Numbered from the stretch's first letter, positions 7,276 to 18,160 are shown. The stretch: DNA of 44,602 nt from Thermovenabulum gondwanense (GCF_001601575.1 NZ_LOHZ01000037.1:1-44602), one strand, 5' to 3'. Program-made: numbers and translations. The notes: generated by a model from the sequence alone, not told the origin.

Positions 7276-8247
7276 ATAAATATTCGCACCGATTTGGCAA
7301 TTGAAGCCCGGGAGATGGTGGGTAAAGGAGAGGTTCCCGGGGTTTTGTTTGAAAAAGAGGGAACACTAAGTTTAAGAATTAGCAGGGTAAGGGTATTAAA
7401 TGAAGAGGGGAAAAAAGCTATTGGCAAGCCCATTGGCACTTATATAACTATTGAGACAGATGGTATCAGGAATAAGGAGCAAAAATTTATCAAGAGAATA
7501 TGTGAAGCCATTGCCAGAGAAATAAACAAAATGCTAAACATTTCTTTAAATTCTACCGTTCTCGTTATAGGTCTTGGAAACTGGAATGTTACACCGGATT
7601 CCTTAGGGCCAAAGGTTATTGAAAAAATATTCGTCACAAAGCATCTTATAGAATATATGCCCGAAAGTTACAACCCCGAAGAAGGGATAAGGCCGGTATG
7701 TGCCCTTTCGCCCGGAGTGCTGGGTATTACAGGCATTGAAACCGGAGAAATTATAATGGGGGTTGTAAACAGGGTAAAGCCATCCGCTCTTATAGTTATA
7801 GACGCCCTTGCCTCAAGAAGCCTTGAGAGAATAGGAGCAAGTATTCAGATATCCGATACGGGGATTCACCCCGGATCCGGGGTGGGAAACAAAAGGATGG
7901 GGATTACAAAAGAAATTATAGGAATACCCGTTATTGCTATTGGAGTTCCTACTGTAGTTGATGCAGCCACCATTGCTAACGATACTTTGGAAAAAGTTTT
8001 TGACTCCATTGAGCGTGAAATTAAACCCGGAACGGAGCTGTTCAAACTCGTGACAAATCTCAGTAAAGAAGAAAAATATAGAATGATAAAAGAAGTATTA
8101 TCACCTTATGTGGGAGAGCTTGTTGTAACTCCAAAAGAAATAGATTCTTTGATAGAAGATGCTGCGCACGTACTGGCTCACGGGATTAATTTAGCCCTGC
8201 ATCCCGGAATTAAATATGAAGATTTAAATAATTTATTGATACATTGA
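7276..8247 (+). CDS. gpr: Germination protease (spore endopeptidase GPR), AUA start proposed
   Basis: A sporulation protease that is made as a zymogen and degrades small acid-soluble spore proteins at germination. The protein shows the family N-terminus NIRTDLAIEARE, the NVTPDSLGP segment, the HPGSGVGNKR motif and a long C-terminal helical part. The conserved RTDLA segment lies upstream of the first NUG codon (TTG at 7294), so that TTG cannot be the start. A stop (TAG) at 7261-7263 limits the frame. An AGGAGGG site at 7262-7268 points with 7-base spacing to ATA at 7276; ATT at 7282 is the only other candidate. With ATA the product is 323 residues, somewhat shorter than the B. subtilis protein. 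Clear family; the start codon is inference. spoIIP follows. Confidence 0.9.
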   Translation: MNIRTDLAIEAREMVGKGEVPGVLFEKEGTLSLRISRVRVLNEEGKKAIGKPIGTYITIETDGIRNKEQKFIKRICEAIAREINKMLNISLNSTVLVIGLGNWNVTPDSLGPKVIEKIFVTKHLIEYMPESYNPEEGIRPVCALSPGVLGITGIETGEIIMGVVNRVKPSALIVIDALASRSLERIGASIQISDTGIHPGSGVGNKRMGITKEIIGIPVIAIGVPTVVDAATIANDTLEKVFDSIEREIKPGTELFKLVTNLSKEEKYRMIKEVLSPYVGELVVTPKEIDSLIEDAAHVLAHGINLALHPGIKYEDLNNLLIH

Positions 8248-8252
8248 AGCAA

Positions 8253-8285
8253 AAAAAAGAGGCAAAAAAAGCCTCATTTTTTTTT
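8253..8285 (+). terminator. gpr terminator
   Basis: GAGGC (8259-8263), a seven-A loop and GCCTC (8271-8275), followed by A and nine T. It separates gpr from spoIIP. Confidence 0.85.
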
Positions 8286-8320
8286 CTATTTATGAATATC
8301 TTTAATCGGAGGGTGATTTA

Positions 8321-9535
8321 ATGCAGGGTATAAAGGTGATAAAAATTAAAAGAATTACTGTTAAAATACTTTTATTAATCTGTTTTTTATTTTTAATATC
8401 AAATTTAGGTTTTTTAATTTATAAAAGAGCTTTTTTGCAAGAAACCATTACTGCTTTTAACGAACAAAGACAAATTCAAGTATTTGAGTACATAAAAGCC
8501 TTTGATGACAGATTTTTTGAATTCATTTTTTCCCAGACGATTCCCAGTTACGAAGTCTTAGTTGAAAAAGCCCAGCTGGATAAAAAAACAGGAAACAGAA
8601 GTAATACACCAATTGCGAGGAGTATTTTAAAACTTGCATTAAATATTAATTCGTTTTCAGGGAAGGATATAATTAACTATCAAATGCCCATTTTAGGTCA
8701 GATCCGCTTGGAGGCTGCATCCACACCGGGAGTTGAAATTGACGGCAGCTCAGAAAATGAAGAAAATCCCTTGCCGGAACAAATTCCCGAAAATGAGCAT
8801 GAACCGGAAAATGAAGAAAATGAAAGTCTTATTCCTCCTGAAGTGGAGCCCGAACAAATTGATGAGGTTGTACCGGTAAAAGGGGCACCTATTGTTCTTA
8901 TTTATCACACCCATACCACCGAATCCTATATGCCGTCAAAGGCTTACAATTATAAGCCCAGGGACAAAGCCTTTCATTCAGATGATTTGAATTTTACGGT
9001 GGTGAAGGTAGGAGAGATTTTAAAAAAGGAATTGGAAAATTACGGGATAAAGGTTTTGCATGATAAAACGATCCATGACGTGCCTACATATATGTATTCC
9101 TATTCTAATTCTTTAAATACCGTGCAGGGATTATTAAAAAAATATCCTACTCTTCAGATTCTTATTGATCTACACAGGGATGCTCCCTACTCCGATCCCG
9201 ATAAGTCCAGGGAATTGACTACTGTTAAGATAAACGGAAAACTTTATTCAAGAATTATGCTGGTTGTAGGGACGGATAAAATGTTTCCGCATCCAAATTG
9301 GAAAGAAAACTATAAATTTGCATTGCTGATTCAAGAAAAAATGGAAGAGCTCTTTCCCGGTCTTGCAAGAGAAATAGATCTGAGGGAACAGCGATTCAAT
9401 CAACATCTTTCTAAAAAGGCCATTCTTGTAGAGATTGGAAGTCATGGAAATACAATGGAAGAATCCATAGAATCGGCTAAGGCTTTTGCCAAAGTACTGA
9501 ATGATGTGATAAAATCCCTTTCAAAGAAATCGTAA
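8321..9535 (+). CDS. spoIIP: Stage II sporulation protein P (peptidoglycan hydrolase)
   Basis: A membrane-anchored cell wall amidase/endopeptidase that works with SpoIID and SpoIIM to thin septal peptidoglycan during engulfment. In 404 residues there are one transmembrane helix (about 15-37), a variable linker, an acidic Glu/Pro-rich stretch (about 145-185), then the zinc amidase domain. That domain contains YHTHTTESY, the DLHRDA motif and a final VEIGSHGNT with a catalytic-type Glu. The ATG at 8321 has GGAGGGTGA upstream. It is next to gpr, another spore gene, but a terminator lies between them. Regulation by a sporulation sigma factor is expected from the family; I could not identify a convincing promoter. 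Confidence 0.93.
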   Translation: MQGIKVIKIKRITVKILLLICFLFLISNLGFLIYKRAFLQETITAFNEQRQIQVFEYIKAFDDRFFEFIFSQTIPSYEVLVEKAQLDKKTGNRSNTPIARSILKLALNINSFSGKDIINYQMPILGQIRLEAASTPGVEIDGSSENEENPLPEQIPENEHEPENEENESLIPPEVEPEQIDEVVPVKGAPIVLIYHTHTTESYMPSKAYNYKPRDKAFHSDDLNFTVVKVGEILKKELENYGIKVLHDKTIHDVPTYMYSYSNSLNTVQGLLKKYPTLQILIDLHRDAPYSDPDKSRELTTVKINGKLYSRIMLVVGTDKMFPHPNWKENYKFALLIQEKMEELFPGLAREIDLREQRFNQHLSKKAILVEIGSHGNTMEESIESAKAFAKVLNDVIKSLSKKS

Positions 9536-9553
9536 CAAAAAAGAATAATTACT

Positions 9554-9598
9554 ACCACCCGATGAAAAAATAATAAAAAATTTAAGAATCCGGGTGGT
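9554..9598 (+). promoter_or_regulatory. Hairpin enclosing the ribosome binding site of the next gene
   Basis: ACCACCCG (9554-9561) is a perfect complement of CGGGTGGT (9591-9598), with a 29-base AT-only-like loop. The 3' arm is the Shine-Dalgarno site for the ATG at 9603. No T run follows, so this is not a normal terminator. It may hide the site and reduce translation. Confidence 0.5.
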
Positions 9599-9602
9599 AT
9601 AA

Positions 9603-9983
9603 ATGTATGATGATGTCAAATTGATAGTTGTTATATTTCTTATCTCGTTAATTTTATTTTTACATTTTGCTGAAAAAGGCGTTATGGAAATAATGGGCGT
9701 ACATTTTGATCCTATGATTTTTGATTTTAAGGTAGAAGATAGTGGAATATACATAATAGAAGTGTTAGGCGAAAATTTTGTACTTACGAAAAATATAAAA
9801 ATTTTTGATATAACTGTGGAAAATAAAAATATTGTAATCAAAAGAGGCGATAAGGAATACTCCTTTTCCCCCTTGATAAAAGTGTATGAAATAGAAAGTG
9901 CTACGGAGATTTTTAGCAGGTTGATAAAAAAAATGAGTGAATGTATAATTAAACTAACTGCTGCGATAAATCATTTCAAATGA
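9603..9983 (+). CDS. Single-helix membrane protein of unknown function
   Basis: A 126-residue protein that I do not recognise. Residues about 6-22 are one transmembrane helix ([16 protein letters not shown]). The rest is a mixed beta/alpha region rich in Ile, Lys and Glu that would lie on one side of the membrane, with a single Cys near the end. The start ATG has GGGTGG, which lies in a hairpin. It is 17 bases before lepA and probably cotranscribed with it. Context between spoIIP and lepA gives no firm clue; a sporulation link is possible. Confidence 0.65.
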   Translation: MYDDVKLIVVIFLISLILFLHFAEKGVMEIMGVHFDPMIFDFKVEDSGIYIIEVLGENFVLTKNIKIFDITVENKNIVIKRGDKEYSFSPLIKVYEIESATEIFSRLIKKMSECIIKLTAAINHFK

Positions 9984-10000
9984 ATGAGGGAGGAAAATGG

Positions 10001-11803
10001 ATGCCGATACCCCAGGAGAGGATTAGAAATTTTTGTATAATCGCTCATATAGATCATGGTAAATCTACCTTGGCGGATAGATTATTGGAATTTACCGGGA
10101 CCATTTCCCAAAGGGAAATGAAAGAACAGGTCCTCGACAGAATGGATATTGAAAGAGAAAGAGGAATTACCATAAAGGCTCAGGCAGTAAGAATGATCTA
10201 CAAAGCCGACGATGGTCTGGAGTACCTTTTAAATCTTATAGATACCCCCGGTCACGTAGATTTTAATTATGAAGTTTCCAGGAGCCTTGCTGCCTGCGAA
10301 GGTGCTCTCCTGGTAGTGGATGCAACGCAGGGAATAGAGGCTCAAACCCTTGCCAATACTTATCTTGCTTTGGAGCACAATCTGGAAATTATTCCGGTCA
10401 TTAACAAAATAGATTTACCCAGTGCTCATCCTGAAGAGGTGAAGAAGGAGATTGAGGAAGTAATTGGACTTCCGGCAGATGACGCCTTATTAATTTCAGC
10501 AAAGGAAGGGATAGGAATTAAAGAGGTATTAGAGGCGGTTGTCAAGAAGATCCCGGCGCCAAAAGGTTCTGAAGATGATCCTTTGAGGGCTCTTATTTTT
10601 GATTCCCTCTACGATTCTTATAAAGGTGCTATTGCATTTGTAAGGGTTATGGAGGGTTCGATTAAGCCGGGGCAAACTATAAAGATGATGTCTACCGGAA
10701 AAACCTTTCTGGTGACAGAAGTGGGCATATTCAGTCCCGATATGGAAACTACCGATTGCCTGAGAGCAGGTGAAGTCGGTTATGTGGTGGCAGGCATAAA
10801 AAACGTTAAGGATACCCGGGTGGGAGACACCATTACTGATGCGGAGAGACCCGCGCAAAATCCCCTTCCGGGTTATAAAAAAGCCGTGCCTATGGTTTTT
10901 TCAGGAATGTATCCTGCCGATGGGGAAGATTATGAGAAATTGAAAGAAGCTTTAGAGAAGCTTCAGTTGAATGATGCGGCTTTGTATTTTGAACCCGAGA
11001 CTTCTGCAGCCTTAGGGTTTGGCTTCAGGTGCGGTTTTTTGGGTTTACTTCACATGGAAATTATTCAAGAACGGCTGGAGCGTGAATACGATATAAATAT
11101 GATCACTACTGCTCCAAGCGTTGTGTATAAAATAAAAAAGACCGATGGGGAGGAAATTATGGTGGACAATCCCACCAATTTTCCGGATCCCTCAAAAATA
11201 GAGTACATTGAGGAACCTTTTGTGGAAGCTCAAATTATGCTCCCTACCGAATACGTAGGTCCGGTAATGGAACTATGCCAGGATAAGCGTGGAATTTTTA
11301 AAGATATGCAATATATAAATGAGAAAAGAGTAATTTTAAGATATCATATGCCCCTCTTGGAGATTATTTATGATTTTTTTGACCAGTTAAAATCAAGAAC
11401 TCGAGGATATGCATCTTTAGATTACGAATTTATCGGGTATTTCAAATCGGATTTATGTAAAGTGGATATTCTGGTTAACGGTGAAATAGTAGATGCTCTG
11501 TCTTTTATAGTTCATAAGGATAAAGCGTATTACAGGGCAAGGCAAATAGTTGAAAAATTGAAGGAAGTCATCCCAAGACAACTTTTTGAGATTCCAATTC
11601 AAGCTGCAATTGGTGGAAGGATAATTGCGAGAGAAACAATTAAAGCTTTAAGGAAAAATGTTCTGGCGAAGTGTTATGGCGGTGACGTAACGAGAAAGAA
11701 AAAATTATTGGAGAAGCAAAAAGAAGGCAAAAAGCGTATGAGGCAGTTTGGAAAGGTAGAACTTCCTCAAGAGGCCTTCATGTCCGTATTAAAGATGGGG
11801 TAA
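10001..11803 (+). CDS. lepA: Elongation factor 4 (back-translocating GTPase LepA)
   Basis: A ribosome-associated GTPase that helps ribosomes under stress and during initiation/assembly. The 600-residue chain has the GTPase motifs AHIDHGKST (G1), RGIT (G2), DTPGH (G3) and NKID (G4). EF-G-like domains II, III and V follow, then the LepA-specific C-terminal domain ending in [20 protein letters not shown]. Full length. The ATG at 10001 follows GAGGGAGG (9986-9993). An upstream in-frame ATG at 9980 overlaps the previous stop and lies before the site, so it is rejected. hemW follows after 4 bases, the usual Firmicute order. Confidence 0.96.
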   Translation: MPIPQERIRNFCIIAHIDHGKSTLADRLLEFTGTISQREMKEQVLDRMDIERERGITIKAQAVRMIYKADDGLEYLLNLIDTPGHVDFNYEVSRSLAACEGALLVVDATQGIEAQTLANTYLALEHNLEIIPVINKIDLPSAHPEEVKKEIEEVIGLPADDALLISAKEGIGIKEVLEAVVKKIPAPKGSEDDPLRALIFDSLYDSYKGAIAFVRVMEGSIKPGQTIKMMSTGKTFLVTEVGIFSPDMETTDCLRAGEVGYVVAGIKNVKDTRVGDTITDAERPAQNPLPGYKKAVPMVFSGMYPADGEDYEKLKEALEKLQLNDAALYFEPETSAALGFGFRCGFLGLLHMEIIQERLEREYDINMITTAPSVVYKIKKTDGEEIMVDNPTNFPDPSKIEYIEEPFVEAQIMLPTEYVGPVMELCQDKRGIFKDMQYINEKRVILRYHMPLLEIIYDFFDQLKSRTRGYASLDYEFIGYFKSDLCKVDILVNGEIVDALSFIVHKDKAYYRARQIVEKLKEVIPRQLFEIPIQAAIGGRIIARETIKALRKNVLAKCYGGDVTRKKKLLEKQKEGKKRMRQFGKVELPQEAFMSVLKMG

Positions 11804-11807
11804 AGTT

Positions 11808-12944
11808 ATGCTATTAAAGGATATTTCTGTTTACATTCATATACCTTTTTGTATAAAAAAATGTTTTTACTGCGATTTTAATTCTTATTCTAATTTTGAT
11901 TTAGTGGATGACTATTTAAATGCTCTTTTTTATGAGATAGAACGCTATAAAGATTTAAAAAGACCTGTAAAAACTTTATACATTGGTGGCGGGACTCCTA
12001 CAGTTTTAAATGAGAAAAAATTATATCTGTTGATAAACACCCTGTATAAAAATTTTAGTATAAATAACGAAGTAGAATTTACAGTGGAAGCAAATCCCGA
12101 AACCCTCACAAAAAATAAAATTAAGGTTTTAAAAAAAATGGGAGTAAACAGGCTGAGCATTGGTTTGCAGGCTTATGATGATAAGCTATTGAAAGTCCTC
12201 GGGAGGATTCACGATGTAAAAAGATTCGAAAAAGCCTATTTTGAAGCAAGGGAAACTGGATTTGAAAATATTAATGTAGATATAATTTTCGGTATTCCCG
12301 GTCAGACAAAGGATAAATTTGAAAAAGAATTGAAAAAGTTGATAAAGTTAGAACCTTCCCACATATCCTGCTACAGCCTCACCCTGGAAGAAGGGACAGT
12401 TCTTCATTTAATGATGCAAAAAGGATTACTGGAATTACCTGATGAAGATGAAGAAAGGTACATGTATCATACGGCTAAGGAATTACTCGAAAATGAAGGT
12501 TATATTCACTATGAAATTTCCAATTTTGCAAAGCCGGGAAAAGAATGTGTGCACAATATAACTTACTGGAAGTGTGAGGAATATCTGGGCTTCGGAGCGG
12601 GAGCCCATTCTTTTATTGGAAATTTAAGGTTCAGCAATTATAAAGGAATAAAGGAATATATTGAAAGCATATTTAATAAAAATTTGAGAAGGTATGAGGA
12701 GATTTATGTCCTTAGCCAAAAGGATAAAATGCAGGAGTTCGTGTTTATGGGACTTCGAAGGGTGGAAGGGATTTCAAAAAATGAATTTAAAAATCGATTT
12801 TGTAAACAAATTAATGATATTTATGGGTCAAAAATCCTTGAGCTGAAAGAAAAAGGCCTAATTTATGAGGATGAGGAAAAGATTAAACTAACCCTAAAAG
12901 GGCTTGACCTTGCCAATCTTGTTTTCATGGAATTTATAGATTAG
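11808..12944 (+). CDS. hemW: Radical SAM haem chaperone HemW (coproporphyrinogen oxidase-like)
   Basis: A radical SAM protein of the HemN/HemW family. The HemW type is now known as a haem-binding protein that inserts haem into respiratory enzymes rather than an oxidase. In 378 residues the iron-sulfur motif CIKKCFYC gives Cys15, Cys19 and Cys22. GGGTPT follows near residue 60, and the HemN C-terminal domain is present. Only three radical SAM cysteines are present, and the N-terminus is short, which favours HemW over HemN. The gene starts 4 bases after lepA and shares its transcript. It precedes the hrcA promoter. Confidence 0.9.
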   Translation: MLLKDISVYIHIPFCIKKCFYCDFNSYSNFDLVDDYLNALFYEIERYKDLKRPVKTLYIGGGTPTVLNEKKLYLLINTLYKNFSINNEVEFTVEANPETLTKNKIKVLKKMGVNRLSIGLQAYDDKLLKVLGRIHDVKRFEKAYFEARETGFENINVDIIFGIPGQTKDKFEKELKKLIKLEPSHISCYSLTLEEGTVLHLMMQKGLLELPDEDEERYMYHTAKELLENEGYIHYEISNFAKPGKECVHNITYWKCEEYLGFGAGAHSFIGNLRFSNYKGIKEYIESIFNKNLRRYEEIYVLSQKDKMQEFVFMGLRRVEGISKNEFKNRFCKQINDIYGSKILELKEKGLIYEDEEKIKLTLKGLDLANLVFMEFID

Positions 12945-12951
12945 CCTTATC

Positions 12952-12980
12952 TTGACAAAGAAAATTGAGAGTGCTATTTT
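12952..12980 (+). promoter_or_regulatory. Promoter of the hrcA-dnaK heat-shock operon
   Basis: TTGACA at 12952-12957 and TATTTT at 12975-12980 with 17 bases between them. The start point would fall near 12987, placing the CIRCE element at the very 5' end of the transcript. Confidence 0.8.
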
Positions 12981-12993
12981 TTAAAGTAGGATT

Positions 12994-13020
12994 TTAGCAC
13001 TCTCTCTATGAGAGTGCTAA
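12994..13020 (+). promoter_or_regulatory. CIRCE operator (HrcA binding site)
   Basis: TTAGCACTC (12994-13002), nine bases, GAGTGCTAA (13012-13020): a perfect match to the CIRCE consensus, just downstream of the promoter and upstream of hrcA. HrcA bound here represses the operon until heat stress. An additional arm, GAGAGTGCTA, lies at 12967-12976 in the promoter. Confidence 0.97.
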
Positions 13021-13036
13021 AAAAGAGGTGTATTTT

Positions 13037-14068
13037 ATGCTGGATGAAAGGAAAATAAAAATTCTAAGAGCAATAATAGATGATTATATAGCAACTGCAG
13101 AGCCGGTTGGGTCCAGGACAATAGCGAGAAAATACAGAATGGGGATCAGCCCGGCAACTATAAGAAATGAGATGGCGGATTTAGAAGAACTCGGTTATAT
13201 TTCCCAGCCTTATACTTCTGCAGGAAGAATACCCTCCGATAAAGGTTATAGGTTTTACGTTGATTTCCTGATGAATTGCAAAAAGCTTGATGAGAGGGAT
13301 ATTTTCATAATAAATCAACTGTTGAAAAAAAGAATAAGGGAATTAGAAGACTTTATTGAAGACACCAGCAAAACAATTTCAAACCTTACCAATTATACTG
13401 CTTTAATTTTAGGGCCGGAATTGAACAACAGTTTTTTGAAACATATTGAAATAATAAAAATCGAAAATAAGAAAGGTCTTGTGGTAATTATTACTAATCT
13501 GGGGAATGTTGTGCATCAAATTATCGATATCCCGGACGGACTCAAAGATAATGAACTTACCAGGATAAGCAATTTGTTAAACACTTTTCTAAAATATAAA
13601 ACTATAGATGAAATTACTCCCGAACTTATGGAAAATGTAAAACACGAAATAATTGAACATGAAGAAGTCGTATGCATTTTAATGAACATTTTAATTGACA
13701 CTTTAAATCAATTCAGAGAAGGCGGAAAGGTATACTATTTTGGCAGCTCTAAAATGCTGGATTTTCCTGAATTCAGGGATTTAGATAAAGCAAGGAGCTT
13801 TCTTTCATTATTAGAAGAGGAGGACCTTATCTCAAATATTCTGAAATCCATCACAAAACCTAATAAAATTTCTATCAGCATAGGCAATGAAAACCCCTGG
13901 AAGGAACTTCAGGATTACAGTATTATTACAACCAATTTTTCCGTAGATAGTAATAATCTTTATATTTTAGGGGTTCTTGGACCTACAAGGATGGATTATT
14001 CAAGGGTAGTAACAATATTAAAGGAACTGGTGGAATCTTTAAAAGAGAGAATTAACAATATTCTTTAA
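13037..14068 (+). CDS. hrcA: Heat-inducible transcription repressor HrcA
   Basis: A repressor that binds CIRCE and controls class I heat-shock genes; in other bacteria it needs GroEL to stay active. The 343 residues contain an N-terminal winged helix (about 1-75, with PVGSRTIARKY and SPATIRNEMADLEELGYI), then a GAF-like domain and dimerisation region. The ATG at 13037 has AAGAGGTG six bases upstream. The GTG at 13028 overlaps this site and is rejected. It is the first gene of the operon and autoregulated through the CIRCE at 12994. Since the next gene encodes a group III chaperonin, which chaperonin tunes HrcA here is an open question. Confidence 0.96.
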   Translation: MLDERKIKILRAIIDDYIATAEPVGSRTIARKYRMGISPATIRNEMADLEELGYISQPYTSAGRIPSDKGYRFYVDFLMNCKKLDERDIFIINQLLKKRIRELEDFIEDTSKTISNLTNYTALILGPELNNSFLKHIEIIKIENKKGLVVIITNLGNVVHQIIDIPDGLKDNELTRISNLLNTFLKYKTIDEITPELMENVKHEIIEHEEVVCILMNILIDTLNQFREGGKVYYFGSSKMLDFPEFRDLDKARSFLSLLEEEDLISNILKSITKPNKISISIGNENPWKELQDYSIITTNFSVDSNNLYILGVLGPTRMDYSRVVTILKELVESLKERINNIL

Positions 14069-14088
14069 CAGATAGGGAGGTATTTATT

Positions 14089-15672
14089 TTGACTTACAAA
14101 AACAGCGGCGGTCAGGAAATGGACGAAAGATTTGCTGCTTATATAACAAATGCTAATGCGGTTAGAGCGGTTGCATCGGCAGTGGAAGGCACTATCGGTC
14201 CAAAGGGACTGGATATAATGCTTGTGGATAGGTTTGGAGAAGTTACCATTACTAACGATGGAGTTACAATTTTAAAGTTAATGGATATAAATCATCCTGC
14301 GGCAAAAATGCTTATTAATATAGCTAAAGCCCAGCAAGAGGAAGTGGGGGATGGTACCACTACCGCCACAATAATGGCTGGAACTCTTGTCACGGAAGGG
14401 GTAAATCAAATTATTCGAGGAGTTCCTGTAGCCAGGGTGATAGAAGGAATAAAATACGGAGTAAAAAAGGCTCAAGAAATTATGAAAACGAAAGCAACTC
14501 CTGTAAAAGGCATTAATGATGAAAATCTAAGGAAAATAGCATATATTGCAGGAAGGGAACACGACGATATTGCAGATTTGGTTTTTGAGGCTGCAAAGCT
14601 GATAGGAGAGGAAAAGTTAAAGGAGAAGAATTTTAGACTAAGAGATATAATAATTGCCAAAGCTGGAGCCGAGAATGAGGTCTTCTTAGGTCTAATAATA
14701 GATAAAGAAAAATTGAATAAACAGATGCCGAAAGAAGTATATGGGGCAAAAATTCTACTTATAGATGATGCACTGGAACCCGAACATATTGAAGAAGAAG
14801 CGCTGGGTACAGAGGCTGGCTTTGCAAGGTATATGGAATTGCGGGAAGAATTTAAGAGAAATATTGAAAAGATTGTGGAATTAGGAGTTAATGTAGTTTT
14901 TGTAGGTAAAAATATAAGCGACAATGCAGAAGAATTGTTTGTAGATAAAGGAATACTGGCTGTGGACAGGGTGTCCAGCAGGGATTTAGAAAAAATTGCA
15001 GAACATACCGGGGCAAGGATGATTAAGCGATCGGGTCTTAAAAAGTCTCAAGAAGAGATAAAAAACTACATAGGATTTGCAGAAAAAGTCTATGAAGACG
15101 AAAAGTTAGAACATATAAGAATTGTGGGCGGGAATGGAAGAAGAATGGCCACTATACTGGTGGGAGCTGCAACCTCAGAGATAGTCGGCGAAAGGGAAAG
15201 AATAGCAAAGGATGCAGCCTCTTCGCTTCAGGCCGCAATTAAAGGCGGTATTGTAGCTGGAGGTGGTGCGGTTGAAATCGCAGTTGCCCGGGAGCTGGAG
15301 AGAGAAAAGGAAAAGCTGAAAGGAATGGCTACTTATGGTATTGATTGTGTAATTTCTGCTTTAAAAAGACCCCTTGGACAAATTGTATATAATGCGGGAT
15401 TTAATCCTCTCGAAAAAGTAGAAGAGGTAATATATACCCAGGCAGAAAAAAATCTGGATTCCATTGGAGTAAATTGTGATACCGGTGAGCTTTCGGATAT
15501 GTTGGAACTGGGAGTGCTTGATCCTGCACCGGTCAAAATTCATGCTATAAAAGCTGCAGGAGAAATTGCGGAGGCCATCCTTCGCATTGATACTATTATT
15601 AAGAAGAAGGACGAAGATGTGGGAAGGGCAAATGTAGATTCAACTCAAGGGATTAAAGATTTAGATTTTTAG
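14089..15672 (+). CDS. Group III (archaeal-type, TCP-1/thermosome-like) chaperonin
   Basis: An ATP-driven protein-folding ring of the TCP-1/CCT/thermosome type, not GroEL. In 527 residues one sees GPKG (37-40), TNDGVTI (55-61) and GDGTT (88-92, catalytic-type Asp89). An apical domain follows, with a region expected to form the built-in lid. GGG (391-393) and LDP (477-479) lie in the equatorial domain. It lacks the GGM tail of GroEL and no groES is nearby, as expected for a chaperonin with its own lid. The TTG start follows AGGGAGG. The gene lies 20 bases after hrcA and 16 before grpE, so it should be induced by heat with DnaK. Group III chaperonins are known from some Firmicutes, probably ancient transfers from archaea or relatives. 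Whether this genome also has groEL is not visible. Confidence 0.93.
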   Translation: MTYKNSGGQEMDERFAAYITNANAVRAVASAVEGTIGPKGLDIMLVDRFGEVTITNDGVTILKLMDINHPAAKMLINIAKAQQEEVGDGTTTATIMAGTLVTEGVNQIIRGVPVARVIEGIKYGVKKAQEIMKTKATPVKGINDENLRKIAYIAGREHDDIADLVFEAAKLIGEEKLKEKNFRLRDIIIAKAGAENEVFLGLIIDKEKLNKQMPKEVYGAKILLIDDALEPEHIEEEALGTEAGFARYMELREEFKRNIEKIVELGVNVVFVGKNISDNAEELFVDKGILAVDRVSSRDLEKIAEHTGARMIKRSGLKKSQEEIKNYIGFAEKVYEDEKLEHIRIVGGNGRRMATILVGAATSEIVGERERIAKDAASSLQAAIKGGIVAGGGAVEIAVARELEREKEKLKGMATYGIDCVISALKRPLGQIVYNAGFNPLEKVEEVIYTQAEKNLDSIGVNCDTGELSDMLELGVLDPAPVKIHAIKAAGEIAEAILRIDTIIKKKDEDVGRANVDSTQGIKDLDF

Positions 15673-15688
15673 AAAGAAGGTGGCATTA

Positions 15689-16240
15689 ATGGAAGAAAGG
15701 GAAGAAAGAGAAACCATAGATGACAGAGGTTCCGAGGAGAATAAAGGGAAAAATCCAGATGAACAAATTCAAAACGAAAAAGAAAATTTACTTAACCAAT
15801 TAGAAGAAAAAGAAAAAATAATTCAAGATTATAAAGAAAGATGGCTCAGGGCGCTGGCGGATTATGATAACTTTAGAAAAAGAATGGAAAAAGAAATAAA
15901 AGAAGTCAATTTATATGCGGGAGAACAGCTTATAAAGGAAATCCTTCCCATTCTTGATAATTTTGAAAGGGCTTTAAAATCCGCTGAAAATGATTTAAAT
16001 TCTACCATTGAAGGAATAAAATTGATCTACAATCAATTAAAAAATCTTCTTTCAAAATACGGTGTTGCCGAGATCGAAGCAGAGGGTAAACCTTTTGATC
16101 CTTATTACCATGAAGTCGTCATGCAGGTACAGAATCCCGAGTATGACGATAATATAGTTTTGGAAGTTCTTCAAAAAGGTTACACCTTTCATTCAAGGGT
16201 AATTAGACCGTGCCTTGTAAAGGTAGTAAAAAATAATTAA
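15689..16240 (+). CDS. grpE: GrpE, nucleotide exchange factor of DnaK
   Basis: Stimulates ADP release from DnaK and acts as a thermosensor. The 183-residue protein has an acidic, disordered N-terminal part (about 1-35), a long coiled coil (about 35-90), the conserved RWLRALADYDNFRKR segment, and a C-terminal beta domain ending with GYTFHSRVIRPCLVKV. The ATG at 15689 has AAGAAGGTGG just upstream. The GTG at 15680 lies inside that site. It is 18 bases before dnaK. Typical order hrcA-grpE-dnaK-dnaJ, except for the chaperonin inserted before it. Confidence 0.95.
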   Translation: MEEREERETIDDRGSEENKGKNPDEQIQNEKENLLNQLEEKEKIIQDYKERWLRALADYDNFRKRMEKEIKEVNLYAGEQLIKEILPILDNFERALKSAENDLNSTIEGIKLIYNQLKNLLSKYGVAEIEAEGKPFDPYYHEVVMQVQNPEYDDNIVLEVLQKGYTFHSRVIRPCLVKVVKNN

Positions 16241-16257
16241 ATCCGGAGGTGGCATAA

Positions 16258-18129
<1,872 letters not shown>

Positions 18130-18160
18130 AAAAGTCAGCCCTTATTAAGGGCTGACTTTT
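18130..18160 (+). terminator. Hairpin between dnaK and dnaJ, possible partial terminator
   Basis: A perfect 14-bp inverted repeat: AAAAGTCAGCCCTT (18130-18143), three-base loop, AAGGGCTGACTTTT (18147-18160). Only four T in a row follow before ATTGGAG. It could terminate part of the transcripts or protect the dnaK mRNA end, so that less DnaJ than DnaK is made. Confidence 0.75.

Noticed and set aside
7294-7296. TTG at 7294 as the start of gpr
   Set aside because: It would cut off the conserved RTDLA region and is 25 bases from the AGGAGGG site.
14472-14924. A 150-codon Ser-rich minus-strand ORF inside the chaperonin gene
   Set aside because: Antisense shadow of a strongly coding gene, with low-complexity Ser/Ile/Phe content and no ribosome binding site.
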